Shown: positions 1 through 9,005 of the stretch, one piece after another
How positions within the stretch are numbered: position 1 is the stretch's first letter
Layout: each line of letters starts with the position of its first letter
IMG/VR virus record: IMGVR_UViG_3300017782_000173
Location: 1-26,846 of that record
Length of the DNA: 26,846 nt
DNA from: a virus
Strand: one strand, 5' to 3'
The notes under the pieces: generated by a model
What the model was told of the DNA's origin: nothing
Database searches by the model: none
The model's input: the letters and a program-made list of their open reading frames with translations, nothing else
Made by a program: the position numbers and the translations under genes

Positions 1-123
1 GATGCAGAGGTCTCCTACATTTACGACGCACATGGAAATGCTATTGGCGTGGAGAAATGGTACGACATTTAGATTTTAGAAGAGGTCTTCTAAACTTTTA
101 ATAATTTTAAACTAATATTTTTT
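1..123. repeat. Left terminal inverted repeat
   Basis: This stretch is the exact reverse complement of the last 123 bases (26724-26846); identity breaks in a T-run (6 T here, 7 in the other copy). Such repeats mark the ends of linear polinton-like virus, virophage and polinton genomes, and their presence at both ends argues that the element is complete or almost so. Inside it is a 20-bp perfect palindrome (75-94) and a directly repeated octamer AGAGGTCT (6-13 and 81-88). The first 72 bases are GC-richer (33 of 72) than the AT-rich DNA that follows. Confidence 0.95.
75..94. repeat. 20-bp palindrome inside the terminal repeat
   Basis: Two perfect 9-base arms (TTTAGAAGA and TCTTCTAAA) flank a GG centre. 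The same palindrome is at 26753-26772 in the other terminal repeat. It could be a hairpin, a recombinase or terminal-protein site, or a processing site; the sequence alone does not decide. Confidence 0.7.
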
Positions 124-181
124 ATCTCTAAATAATACTCTTGCGACACAAAAAAATAAAGAGAAATCAAAAATTTGTTAA

Positions 182-190
182 AAATTTGAT
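182..190 (+). promoter_or_regulatory. Putative early promoter motif AAATTTGAT
   Basis: Located 71 bases upstream of the acidic gene at 262. The same nonamer occurs in the coding sense 30-38 bases before four other non-structural genes, and it resembles the mimivirus early box AAAATTGA. Confidence 0.45.
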
Positions 191-261
191 GTATTTGTAA
201 AAAAGTGTAATAGCAACATAAAAGAGAAAGAAAAAAGAAAAAAAAATAAATAATAATAATA

Positions 262-993
262 ATGACCGACTACTCAACCACTTGCCCTTGGACTTTCCTC
301 GCCGAAATGGTGGAAGGTGGAACCTTTCCAAAAGAACTCCTTACCAAACTGGAAGAAGAAAACGAGTGGTCTCTGTCTCCCCAAATGATTGAGGATACTT
401 CAGCAGAAACAATTGAGGAATTTGAGAGTGATGTCAGGGATAATTGGCAGGAGAGTCAGGACCTCCTTACCAAACTGGAAAAACAAAAAGAAGAAAACCA
501 AATGGAGATTAGGTCTTATAAGTTCTATCTTCATACGGCTGACCCAAAATGTCGTTGTGCGCCCGGAAAAGAAGATGTAGATGAATACACCGACGACCAA
601 AAGTTGCGTGAGTACCTATATGAAGAAATTGGATACGAAGAAGAAGAAGAAACTAAATACGACGGGGACGATTGGACGCAGTGTTATGGTTTCACTACCA
701 ATGACGGCGAGTATCGTATGAATATCGCTGGTGGTGGTTCGCACTGGGAAGACTATGTTATTAACAAGAATGGTTGTTTCGTTTATAACAAGGGCGGAGG
801 GAAAGGGGTAAAAACATTTATCACTTGTCCTGAAAGCACATATGTGAAGGTTGTATCTATTGGTGAAGATTACGAAATGGAAGAAGGTGAAACAGATATG
901 TATGAAATGGTTCAGGAATGTTTCCAAGAAGAAATTATGGAATACCAAGAAGAAGAAGAAGTAGAAGAAGAAAGTGAAGAAGAAGAAGAATAA
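262..993 (+). CDS. Acidic protein of unknown function
   Basis: A 243-residue protein that I do not recognise. It is strongly acidic and ends in a run dominated by Glu (about the last 25 residues, encoded by GAA/GAAGAA repeats). The middle (about residues 85-200) is less biased, with several Cys (KCRC near residue 97) and a Gly-rich patch, and may be a small folded domain. The N-terminal part contains the segment LLTKLE twice, encoded by an exact 18-base repeat (337-354 and 463-480). The ATG at 262 is preceded by an A-rich leader, and AAATTTGAT lies 71 bases upstream at 182-190. It is convergent with the small gene 996-1277, with a 2-base gap. An acidic DNA mimic or a regulatory protein is possible, without direct evidence. 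Confidence 0.75.
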   Translation: MTDYSTTCPWTFLAEMVEGGTFPKELLTKLEEENEWSLSPQMIEDTSAETIEEFESDVRDNWQESQDLLTKLEKQKEENQMEIRSYKFYLHTADPKCRCAPGKEDVDEYTDDQKLREYLYEEIGYEEEEETKYDGDDWTQCYGFTTNDGEYRMNIAGGGSHWEDYVINKNGCFVYNKGGGKGVKTFITCPESTYVKVVSIGEDYEMEEGETDMYEMVQECFQEEIMEYQEEEEVEEESEEEEE

Positions 994-995
994 AT

Positions 996-1277
996 TTACC
1001 AGAGGTAATTATATGCCCAATAAGCAGGAGAACTTTTATCCTTTATAGCCTGACTTCCGTCCTTTCGCCTTATTCCAGACATTCTCGCCCTAAAACTTTT
1101 TCTTTGTTCTTTGGTCGCTTTACCTGACCTCCAATCGTCCATTCCAGCTGCACCGAAGTGTATTAACTTATATCCTTTTTTTGTATCAGTTTTTACATAA
1201 ACAGAAAACTTCTTACCTGCTTTTTTACTCTTAAAAGGTTTATTTAAAACTGGTTTCCCTTCTTTTGTTCTCGGCAT
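996..1277 (-). CDS. Small conserved basic protein (DUF5754-like)
   Basis: A 93-residue Lys-rich protein. The pattern GKKFSVYVKT near residue 21, KLIHFG near residue 38, a Lys/Arg-rich centre with RARMSGIR, and an aromatic C-terminus (AYWAYNYLW) match my memory of a small family widespread in giant viruses and tailed phages, catalogued as DUF5754. Its function is unknown; the basic charge and compact size would fit a nucleic-acid-binding or virion protein. It is transcribed leftward, tail to tail with the acidic gene 262-993 and head to head with the capsid gene at 1347, leaving a 69-base shared promoter region. Confidence 0.8.
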   Translation of the reverse strand: MPRTKEGKPVLNKPFKSKKAGKKFSVYVKTDTKKGYKLIHFGAAGMDDWRSGKATKEQRKSFRARMSGIRRKDGSQAIKDKSSPAYWAYNYLW

Positions 1278-1346
1278 ACTATTATTATGTGATCTATGTT
1301 ATTTTTTTAAAATTCACCTGAAAATAAAATCTATATTATCTCAAAT

Positions 1347-2669
1347 ATGTCAAATCAACATTTAGAAATTGTCCCCTCCAATATCACAAGTGACGGAAAA
1401 CTATCGTATAAAAATGGTCAGCCGACTATCCAGCTCCTTATTGGAGCGCAGGATCGTTTTATTGTTCCAGGAAGTGTTCGCCTAACTGGTGAAATTACCA
1501 TTAAAAAGAATGATACAACTATTCCACTTGAGAGCGACGGGATCCGTATGAATGAGCGTCTTGGTGTGCATTCGGTAATTGATACTCTTTCCATATTCTC
1601 GCAGCGTTCATCCCAAACTATAGAGACAATAAATCACCATAACAGATTTATGTCCTCATACCTATCTGTCACCCAGTCGCAAGGCGACTTTGCTTGTCAT
1701 GCTTACGAGACTTCCCTTCGTTTCCCGAACTACAAGGCACAGCAGTTAGGAGTAATTACAAATACCCAAGCGGCTTCTGCTTCGGGTGGTGATAGTCCAA
1801 ATTCTTTCTGTATTCCGTTAGTTTCTGGACTATTTTTAGGGCAGGAACCAATTCCGCTTTCTAACTCTTGGGGTGTTGGAGGACTTCTTGTAGAAATCCA
1901 ATTATCTCCAGACCAAAATGTATTGTTTTCTGCAGACAATACCGACACCACTCTGTTAGATAGTTATTATGAATTATCAAATGTTCGTCTAATCTGTGAG
2001 GTCCAAACTCCGGGAGCAGATTTTAAACCGCAAATGACAAATACTTTCACCTACAATTCTATCAGTTCCTACTACAATACCATTAACTCTCGCAATGCTG
2101 TATTAAATTTTAACCTTGGATTAAAATCTGTTCTTGGAGCATTTATGAATGTTGTTCCTTCTTCACACATTAATAGTTGGACGAGAGACGGTCTTGCTAC
2201 TCTTGGTTTTAGTAATAAGGACGGGAGCCGCAGTAAGGTAAATCAGTTAGTTTTTACCAGAGCAGGACAGAGGGTCCCATTAGAATATAATATTGATACT
2301 TTACAGAAAACTGAATTAGCAGGAAACCTTAATGAAAATGCTGACGCACAGATTGTTCGTAATTATATGAATGCGGTACAGAACTTTGCGAAGATTAATC
2401 GCACTTCTGTTGGCCCAGAAACATTCCGCTCTATCGGTTATGGAACTAATTTCGCAGACGCTAAAACTATTGTCAAGGGTGGTTCTGCTTGGGGAATTGG
2501 TGTCGCTTACGATAGTATTAGTAACCAAGGAATTGACTTTGGACAGGTTCCTTTCGGTGTGCAATTAGATCTGGAATTGACTTCAGACCACCCTAACGCT
2601 GTGTTCTTGTTTGTGCATTCTCGCCAGACAATTGTATCAAGTGATAATTCCATTCAGGTTATGAAGTAA
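1347..2669 (+). CDS. Capsid-like protein 1 (predicted double jelly-roll, 440 aa)
   Basis: First gene of a three-gene plus-strand structural block. The protein is rich in beta-strand-forming segments, Ser, Thr and Asn, with no signal peptide or membrane helix. Around residues 153-190 it reads as a conserved block: IPLVSGLF, then IPL, then GGLLVEIQL, followed by YYELSNVRLI. The two other capsid-like proteins here have an equivalent block (LFPFL..QLPLF..VSIHL in the 495-residue protein; TGIF..KIFPI..GLVVEI in the 588-residue protein), which suggests a common double-jelly-roll capsid origin. It is smaller than a typical PLV major capsid protein, so a minor or specialised capsomer, or a penton-type protein, are alternatives. 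The ATG follows an AT-rich leader with AAAATAAAATCT at 1321-1332. Confidence 0.7.
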   Translation: MSNQHLEIVPSNITSDGKLSYKNGQPTIQLLIGAQDRFIVPGSVRLTGEITIKKNDTTIPLESDGIRMNERLGVHSVIDTLSIFSQRSSQTIETINHHNRFMSSYLSVTQSQGDFACHAYETSLRFPNYKAQQLGVITNTQAASASGGDSPNSFCIPLVSGLFLGQEPIPLSNSWGVGGLLVEIQLSPDQNVLFSADNTDTTLLDSYYELSNVRLICEVQTPGADFKPQMTNTFTYNSISSYYNTINSRNAVLNFNLGLKSVLGAFMNVVPSSHINSWTRDGLATLGFSNKDGSRSKVNQLVFTRAGQRVPLEYNIDTLQKTELAGNLNENADAQIVRNYMNAVQNFAKINRTSVGPETFRSIGYGTNFADAKTIVKGGSAWGIGVAYDSISNQGIDFGQVPFGVQLDLELTSDHPNAVFLFVHSRQTIVSSDNSIQVMK

Positions 2670-2708
2670 AATCCATATTTTAAAATACCCCCTCTTTTTT
2701 TATATTTC

Positions 2709-2720
2709 CATTAAGTATAA
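2709..2720 (+). promoter_or_regulatory. Putative late promoter motif CATTAAGTATAA
   Basis: Ends two bases before the ATG of the 495-residue capsid gene. The same 12 bases occur five bases before the ATG of the 588-residue capsid gene and nowhere else that I noticed, which suggests shared late control of the two capsid genes. Confidence 0.55.
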
Positions 2721-2722
2721 TA

Positions 2723-4210
2723 ATGGAACCTCCCTCGCAACCTCAAGCAACCCAGATCCCAGACCTCGTAAAAATTGGCTCTGTCGCCACAGACACAGCG
2801 ATCAATGTACAAACTGACATTTTAGATCCAGTAATCTTTTCAGAGCGGGAAGCCCGTTTCGTTTTAGACAACAAAGGTATTCTTCACTCAAATTCCCGTA
2901 TTACATTCTCAACCGAAGGTGACACTAATGCCTCTGGATTTGCACGAGCATTCTTTCCCGCTGGTGTAGGAGTTCATTCTCTAATCCAGCGAGCAGCACT
3001 TCGTATCGGCACCAAGACTGTTTGTGAAATAGAAGACTACGCACACTTCGCCGCATATGAAACTACTTTCCTCCCTCCTGACGCAATCAAGGAGCGTGAG
3101 GGTGTAATGAGCGGTCGTTTTATGGCGATTGCTCCAACTCTTCAGGAGCGTTCTGCTTCGTTTGCTTCTGCTTCCAATAGTGCTTCTATTACAGAAAGTC
3201 TTACTGAAGCAAAGAGTATTCAGGTTGATAATGGAACATGCCCTACTCTCCAATCGGGTATTAGGGAATATTGGAAACCAATTAATAATGCTTCTGTTCC
3301 TGACCCGACCCGTGTAGTCTTTGATTACCAGAAGGAAAGTAATAAACCAACTTACTCTATTATGTTGGCGGACCTCTTTCCCTTCCTCAAGACCAATCAG
3401 TTGCCTCTCTTTATGATCCAGGAACAGGTTAGTATTCACTTAACTTTCACTCCACGCCAGACTGGAACAGATAGTCTCCGTGTATCTTCTACGGGAGGTG
3501 CGGCACTAACAAAGGATTGTACTCTGTCCCGAACAGATTGTCAAATGATTAGCGACTACATTTTTTATCCACAGGATATGATGGAGCAGTATCGTCAAGC
3601 AAATGCGAATATGCAGTTCTCGTATGTTGATTATGAATTCGTTAAGAGAACTGTTTCTGCTACTGAATTTTCTTCTGGTCTTATCCAGAATGTTGGTGGT
3701 GCTGGTCGTGTAGTTAATAAAGTATTTGTTGGCGCACAGGAAACCGAAAACAAGAATGGTGGATTACTAAATAACTATGTCGCAGAGGGTCCAGCTATTT
3801 CTGCAACCAGTACGGGAACAGTTAAGAATAATCTTAAATATAATGATAATTTCCTTTATCCTATTGATGTAGAAAATGATGCCCGTCATTACCATAATGT
3901 ATTTATGAGCGAGGGGCGTGTCCCATATATCTCCCGTGATTTATATCGTGGTGAGGGTCAATTAGCAACCAACAATGCTGATACAAAGGGGGCAGTAGAG
4001 TTTGAGGACTTCCCTGCTGACAGCGATTTACGCCAGAAGTTCTTCTATACAGCATATCGTCTTAACAAGGGTGAGCGTGTAAATTCTCGTGGTATAGAAA
4101 TCTATGACACACGAACCACTCTGGCTGGCGCTGCTACTTTCCGTTGCTGGCTTCAGGTGATGAAGGTCGCCCAATTGAGCGACGGAATGTTCTCCATGGC
4201 ATTCGCTTAA
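2723..4210 (+). CDS. Capsid-like protein 2 (predicted major capsid protein, 495 aa)
   Basis: The best candidate for a PLV-type major capsid protein in the left block. A Pro/Gln-rich N-terminus is followed by a probable first jelly-roll containing LRIGTKTVCEIEDY and AAYETTFLPP (about residues 92-120). The block LFPFLKTNQLPLF then EQVSIHLTFTP (about residues 219-245) is of the kind seen in double-jelly-roll capsid proteins of PLVs, and DYIFYPQDMMEQYRQ follows (about residue 280). The C-terminal half would form the second jelly-roll. It starts 53 bases after the 440-residue gene, and CATTAAGTATAA lies at 2709-2720, two bases before its ATG. The same motif precedes the 588-residue capsid gene, so the two are probably expressed together late in infection. 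Confidence 0.8.
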   Translation: MEPPSQPQATQIPDLVKIGSVATDTAINVQTDILDPVIFSEREARFVLDNKGILHSNSRITFSTEGDTNASGFARAFFPAGVGVHSLIQRAALRIGTKTVCEIEDYAHFAAYETTFLPPDAIKEREGVMSGRFMAIAPTLQERSASFASASNSASITESLTEAKSIQVDNGTCPTLQSGIREYWKPINNASVPDPTRVVFDYQKESNKPTYSIMLADLFPFLKTNQLPLFMIQEQVSIHLTFTPRQTGTDSLRVSSTGGAALTKDCTLSRTDCQMISDYIFYPQDMMEQYRQANANMQFSYVDYEFVKRTVSATEFSSGLIQNVGGAGRVVNKVFVGAQETENKNGGLLNNYVAEGPAISATSTGTVKNNLKYNDNFLYPIDVENDARHYHNVFMSEGRVPYISRDLYRGEGQLATNNADTKGAVEFEDFPADSDLRQKFFYTAYRLNKGERVNSRGIEIYDTRTTLAGAATFRCWLQVMKVAQLSDGMFSMAFA

Positions 4211-4262
4211 ATCTAAATTTAAATTTACTAACCTATATTTTTTATAACTATCTCTATTATAA

Positions 4263-7200
4263 ATGAGCGGAATAACCCGAACAACATTAATAGAGTGCCC
4301 GAGGTCCCAAAGTGACGAAGGTATTGCAAACAATAATCAAAATCCTTCACGCTGGACGAACCAAACTGGTGACGGTATTCATTTAAAACCAGGAGATAAA
4401 ATCAGCGTTCATAGTTCATATGTCAGCGAAATAGGTGCAGAAGCAGGACAAATCCAGATTAAAGGTCAAGAATTAAATGCTTCTGTAGAAATAGAAACAA
4501 CAGATACAACAAATTCATTATATCAAGATACTCTTCCACAAAAATATACTCTTGTTGAGAATGAAAATACAACAAAAAAAATAACTCTTCGTGACGATAC
4601 ATTAAATTTAGTTGTTTCACCTTATAAATGTGCGAATGGAGAATATTATGCTCACCTACCGAGAAGGTGGATTGGAGACGGAAACACTATGTTTTGGAAA
4701 GATTATCCTTCTCGGGATAATGCGACAATCAGCGGGGATTGTGGGCAAACCCAAAATGCTCCTTATGTATTAAATAGGTGTAAAGCAGATCTTAATGTGA
4801 AATATTGGCCTTATCGTGTAGGAGTAGCTCACGGGAGACATAGAATAGACGGAATTAATGACGGTTCTCGTTATACTATTTTTACAAGAAAACATACTTT
4901 CTATGGTTCTCCTTCGGGTGTAGATGCAACAGTAGAAGGTTCGGCAGATGTAGGATCAAATATAATTACTTTACACCACGGGGCAACAACAGCAGATCTT
5001 CTTCCAGAAATGATATTACAAACACAAAGTCCCGAAACCGTCTTTGGTATAGGTGAAGTTATTAATAGTATAGTATCTGAAACAGAAATAGAAATGAGCG
5101 GGAATGCTTCTTCTAATACGAACACCCATAATTTATTTACATTTAGATTTCCAGATGCAGACAGCGACGAATTTTTACCCCCGACAACAGCAAATAGTAA
5201 TTTAAGTGCTAATGAATGTGAAAGTTTCAGGGATCCTGCTCTTTGGGGTGATTACATACAAGTAAAGGATTTAATTTCTGTGAAAGCAAATCCAGGATAT
5301 AATTCTCCAACAGATTTAGCAGATCAATTAACCCAAGAATTAAATGAAAGAACTGATTTCCAGAAATACGATTATCCAACTGAAAGTACGGCAAAAGACT
5401 TTGTTAGAAGAGAAGCATTCACTTTTAAAACAGAAACTCCCACATTTAAGGTTTATAATTGTGCGACCGCAACTAATTATTCTAAACCAAATCAGGCAGA
5501 ATGGTCTAAAACAAATGGAACTTGGACTGTCGCAGACGCATATAAATATCTGGCTTCATATCAAAATGTAGGAATTAAAAGACCTGAATTATATACAACT
5601 GGATTAAAGGTCAATGGATCTTTAGCAGGTGGAGATACTTATGTAGATGGTTTTGCTGGTGAAAGAAATGGTTTAGAAGCATCTATATATTATCCTATGG
5701 GTTCAGACGATAAAGTTTTTGTGACTTCTGTTTCTTGGACTAAAGAAAATATTTTAAGGTTTAAGGATTTCTTTGACGCACAAGCAACTTATCCAGAATT
5801 ATTTGATTACACCCAGAATGATATAGATGTTAATATTAACGAAACAAGATTTATTCATATGAATTTATACGATAGTTATAATGGAAGTGGAAATGTCTTG
5901 GATGTAGAAAGGGAATGGAACTTCGGTACAAACATTAGAAGTGATAAAACACCCTCGTTTGGTTATGATTTATATGATTCTTCTATATCTGCTTCACAAA
6001 CTTCTTATCCACTTTTTATAGACTATAATGCTTCTAATGAAAATACCACTGAAAATGATGTTGGTTATGCAGATAGGGGAAAAAATTATTTTTATGACGG
6101 ATTAGAACCTAATTATGACGATTTGGCGTATGGTTTCGCAAGAAAAATTAGAACAGTTTTCGGTGCGGACGATACAGAAGAATATCTTATTGGTTTCCAA
6201 TTTACTAAAACAGGTAATAAGATCCCCCAACATTTCTTCCATACAAATGCCTCTGCAGGAGTAGGAGACCCAACAAAACAATTAGGGACGGGGAATAGGA
6301 CCTTCGGCTATGATTGGCACTTCACCGCATATGGGACAGCAGCAATGTTATTATATAATGGAAATTCTAATCAACTTGGTTCTTCATTTGCTTCTAATAT
6401 AGATGCTACATTATATCGTAAAACATATAGGTTCGGTCAGGCAACAGGAGAAGGAATAACAAGTTTAGATCCTTACCAGTTTGGTATGTATCTGGGTGCA
6501 GAAACACCTATAATAACATACAGCGACGAACAACAGAGGTTTCAGTTAAGTAATCTTCATACAACAGAAAAAATAGGAAATATCTTTGATGCTGGAATAG
6601 ATAGAAATGCTCCTGCACAGAAGACCCCAGATAATCCTGCAGCTGACGATCCTTGTTATAAAATCAATAAAAGAATGTTTAAATGGAATTATAGTCCTGA
6701 AATGCTTCCCTACGACGATAATTTTAATGGTTCAGGGACAAGTAATGCAGAAACTTCTTATGTTTCCCATAATGTAGGAATAGAACCTTGGTCTATAATG
6801 GACGCACAGAGCGGATTATTTGTAGAGGATTGGATTGTTCCAGAGAATTTATGGGACGAAAGTCTTATTGGAATTATGGGATATAGATATGATCAATTCC
6901 ACAATAAAGAAAAAATTTCTTCACGACAAACAAGATTAAAAGCACACGGAGCAAATGCAGATCTTCGTAATGTAAATATTATTACAACGAACGCAAATGT
7001 TAGTGAAGGGGATATTGGTGCTTATCAAATGAATAGCGTCGCAGCTAAAATGCCGAGTCCAGTTTTACCAGTAGCAACGACTCCCACTGGTGAAAATTTC
7101 AGTCCCGGAGGAAGATATATTACACCAGCAATTATAGTGTCACCTGTAAATTCTGTAAATATTACTGCTGAAAGGATCCCTTCTAAAACATTAAGACCTT

Positions 7201-7601
7201 ATTATACAATTCGTTCAGATATTATTGCTGAACCAAACCAAGTTTTAGGAGGTTTTACAAGTGGTATTACTATGCCGATTGTAGCAATTACAAATAAGGC
7301 AAATCCTTATGGGGACTTCCTTAATGGCTTTCAGGGACAGATTACATTTACAAATACAATTGACAGAGTATTAACAAGAATTCGTTGTAGTATCCACGAG
7401 CCAGACGGTTCACAGGCAAGAGTAGATTTAAATTCTGCAATTATTTTCAGGATAGATCAAGAAGTTAATGCGAAACTTAATCTTGTTGGTGATTTATTAC
7501 AAAGTAAAGATAAACAAGATCAGTTAATAGCACAAGAAGTAGAAGAACCATTATTAGAATATCAGGATCTAAAATATGATCCAAAGGAATTATTCCAATA
7601 G
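4263..7601 (+). CDS. Large virion structural protein (1112 aa)
   Basis: The longest gene of the window. The product is rich in Asn, Asp, Thr and Tyr, without membrane helices, and looks like a beta-rich virion component such as a fibre, spike or vertex protein. Its N-terminal region (about residues 30-75: WTNQ, then LKPGDKISVHSSYVSEIG, then IQIKG) is similar in pattern to residues 20-55 of the 677-residue minus-strand protein (SFKNFF, EIEPDSEIAVQSVKI). The C-termini also match in pattern: a strand, a short loop with DGSQ or SQEKE, then IIFRI or VLFHI near the end. I infer that the two are paralogous structural proteins. It follows the 495-residue capsid gene by 52 bases. A relation to the Tlr6F family of PLVs is possible but not verified. 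Confidence 0.75.
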   Translation: MSGITRTTLIECPRSQSDEGIANNNQNPSRWTNQTGDGIHLKPGDKISVHSSYVSEIGAEAGQIQIKGQELNASVEIETTDTTNSLYQDTLPQKYTLVENENTTKKITLRDDTLNLVVSPYKCANGEYYAHLPRRWIGDGNTMFWKDYPSRDNATISGDCGQTQNAPYVLNRCKADLNVKYWPYRVGVAHGRHRIDGINDGSRYTIFTRKHTFYGSPSGVDATVEGSADVGSNIITLHHGATTADLLPEMILQTQSPETVFGIGEVINSIVSETEIEMSGNASSNTNTHNLFTFRFPDADSDEFLPPTTANSNLSANECESFRDPALWGDYIQVKDLISVKANPGYNSPTDLADQLTQELNERTDFQKYDYPTESTAKDFVRREAFTFKTETPTFKVYNCATATNYSKPNQAEWSKTNGTWTVADAYKYLASYQNVGIKRPELYTTGLKVNGSLAGGDTYVDGFAGERNGLEASIYYPMGSDDKVFVTSVSWTKENILRFKDFFDAQATYPELFDYTQNDIDVNINETRFIHMNLYDSYNGSGNVLDVEREWNFGTNIRSDKTPSFGYDLYDSSISASQTSYPLFIDYNASNENTTENDVGYADRGKNYFYDGLEPNYDDLAYGFARKIRTVFGADDTEEYLIGFQFTKTGNKIPQHFFHTNASAGVGDPTKQLGTGNRTFGYDWHFTAYGTAAMLLYNGNSNQLGSSFASNIDATLYRKTYRFGQATGEGITSLDPYQFGMYLGAETPIITYSDEQQRFQLSNLHTTEKIGNIFDAGIDRNAPAQKTPDNPAADDPCYKINKRMFKWNYSPEMLPYDDNFNGSGTSNAETSYVSHNVGIEPWSIMDAQSGLFVEDWIVPENLWDESLIGIMGYRYDQFHNKEKISSRQTRLKAHGANADLRNVNIITTNANVSEGDIGAYQMNSVAAKMPSPVLPVATTPTGENFSPGGRYITPAIIVSPVNSVNITAERIPSKTLRPYYTIRSDIIAEPNQVLGGFTSGITMPIVAITNKANPYGDFLNGFQGQITFTNTIDRVLTRIRCSIHEPDGSQARVDLNSAIIFRIDQEVNAKLNLVGDLLQSKDKQDQLIAQEVEEPLLEYQDLKYDPKELFQ

Positions 7602-7713
7602 TTAGTATTTAATAACTCTAATAGATAAACAGATATAATTGAGGAATAAAGTATATAGGAAATATTATTCTGTAAGAGAATATATTGTAATTGTTTAGGA
7701 TTGTCAATTAGAT
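7601..7713 (+). repeat. Dispersed intergenic element, copy 1 (113 bp)
   Basis: Aligned without gaps to 14720-14832 with 13 mismatches in 113 positions. It begins at the last base of the 1112-residue gene and ends 37 bases before the recombinase gene. The core ATTCTGTAAGAGAATATATTG (7667-7687; 20 of its bases form an imperfect inverted repeat around GTAAG) is exactly conserved in all three copies. The role could be a promoter, an RNA element or a recombination site. Confidence 0.85.
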
Positions 7714-7750
7714 AGATTAAATACTTACTTTTCAGTTATTTAAAAATAAA

Positions 7751-8749
7751 ATGTATATTAATAATATAGCATATAATAGTATGTCAATTGAGAATGAAAT
7801 AGAACAAATGTATAAGAAGAGATACGACCGTCGTGAAATCAAGAAACCACCAACTTCTTCTACGCTCTATCAGCATACAAATAACATTACAAAACTTCAC
7901 CAAGCAATCACAGGAAATAATCCTCAATTGTTCGGTCAAATGAACTGGATAGAGGAAAAGTCTGCAATAGAGTTATTGGGTATTGTTAAAGGTCTCAAGG
8001 GTCGCAAGGGAGATACATTAGGGATTGCGGCCCAGCGATCATATTTGAGTAGTATTCTTGTAGCAATTAGGGTTGTTGATTTCTATAAGGGTCAGGAGAC
8101 CCCTTTATTCACAGAAATAATGGATTTATTAAATATACCTATGAAAAAGGAAATAGAAGCATATAGGGAACAATTAAAGGAAGAAACAAAAGAAAGTCTT
8201 CCAGATTACAATGAAGTTATGAAAGTTACAAAAGATTTTATTGACACTACCCAGGGAGATTTAGATACGAAAATCCTTTTAAGAATTTATACAACTTATC
8301 CTATTCGTTTAGAAGCAGCAGATTTAATCTTTGTAAAAGATCATGCTGAATATCGTAAGTTAAAAAAGAATGAATTAACCAAGAATTATGTTGTAATTGG
8401 TAAAAAGAAGATCTTGTTTAGCTTCAGTGATTATAAAACCAGCACCAAGTATGGCATGGTAGAAATTGTTGTAAAGGATAAATTGCTAAAGAAGCTCCTT
8501 CAGGAGAAGGCATTGATTGCAACTAATATGACCCCTATGTTTAATATCAGTAGAAATACTCTCTCAAAGAATATTACAACTTTTTATGAAAAAAATGGAT
8601 TACCTAATGTTTCACCGACAACATTAGCAAAAGTTATAGAGACACACGCATATAATTCTATCCCCGAGGAAGCCCGTGATAAAATGAAAACATTAGCAGA
8701 ATTTAGGAGACATAGTCTTGATACACAATCTAAATTTTATATTCATTAA
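7751..8749 (+). CDS. Tyrosine recombinase / integrase
   Basis: A 332-residue protein with the layout of a tyrosine recombinase. An N-terminal helical DNA-binding region (about residues 35-130) is followed by a catalytic domain. IYTTYPIRLEAADL (residues 179-192) provides the first catalytic Arg (R186), DYKTS a candidate Lys (K229), RRHSLDTQSKFY the late His (H321) and the nucleophile Tyr (Y330), two residues before the end. The middle HxxR box is not canonical: the equivalent stretch is probably LAKVIETHA (292-300), where Lys may stand in for Arg. Tyrosine recombinases replace the retroviral-type integrase in many PLVs and would allow integration into host or giant-virus DNA. The start could instead be the internal ATG at 7781. 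Its last 4 bases overlap the end of the convergent gene 8746-9000. Confidence 0.85.
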   Translation: MYINNIAYNSMSIENEIEQMYKKRYDRREIKKPPTSSTLYQHTNNITKLHQAITGNNPQLFGQMNWIEEKSAIELLGIVKGLKGRKGDTLGIAAQRSYLSSILVAIRVVDFYKGQETPLFTEIMDLLNIPMKKEIEAYREQLKEETKESLPDYNEVMKVTKDFIDTTQGDLDTKILLRIYTTYPIRLEAADLIFVKDHAEYRKLKKNELTKNYVVIGKKKILFSFSDYKTSTKYGMVEIVVKDKLLKKLLQEKALIATNMTPMFNISRNTLSKNITTFYEKNGLPNVSPTTLAKVIETHAYNSIPEEARDKMKTLAEFRRHSLDTQSKFYIH

Positions 8750-9000
8750 TAAAACCAACCTTTACTGACAACTACCATTTCCTTTTCTTTTTCTTCTTCT
8801 TCCGCCATTCTTTTAAGATATTCTTTTCTTACAGGAATTAACATATTTTTTAAAAGGGTTACTTCTGAACGCATTTCCAATATTGATTTTTTAAGAACCT
8901 TTATTTCGTCATTAGCCAGATCAATTGGTTTCTTGATAGTAAATGGATTTGCTTCTGGATCAAGTTCTTTCATTCTTTTTTGTAGTACCCGATTTGTCAT
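8746..9000 (-). CDS. Small coiled-coil protein
   Basis: An 84-residue charged protein that I do not recognise. Residues about 30-75 have heptad-like spacing of Leu, Ile and Val with many Glu and Lys, predicting one coiled coil; a short aromatic tail (GWFY) follows. It lies only 5 bases downstream of the glycosyltransferase 9006-9725 on the same strand, so the two are probably co-transcribed, and it overlaps the recombinase gene tail to tail by 4 bases. A small structural or scaffold role is a guess. Confidence 0.7.
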   Translation of the reverse strand: MTNRVLQKRMKELDPEANPFTIKKPIDLANDEIKVLKKSILEMRSEVTLLKNMLIPVRKEYLKRMAEEEEKEKEMVVVSKGWFY

Positions 9001-9005
9001 TTAAT

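Noticed and set aside
2981-3439. A 152-codon minus-strand open frame inside the 495-residue capsid gene
   Set aside because: The capsid frame has recognisable motifs and family length; the antisense frame has no domain and a composition typical of a mirror frame.
7601-7713. CRISPR-like or tRNA-like nature of the dispersed elements
   Set aside because: There are only three scattered copies, no regular spacers and no cloverleaf or conserved T-loop sequence.
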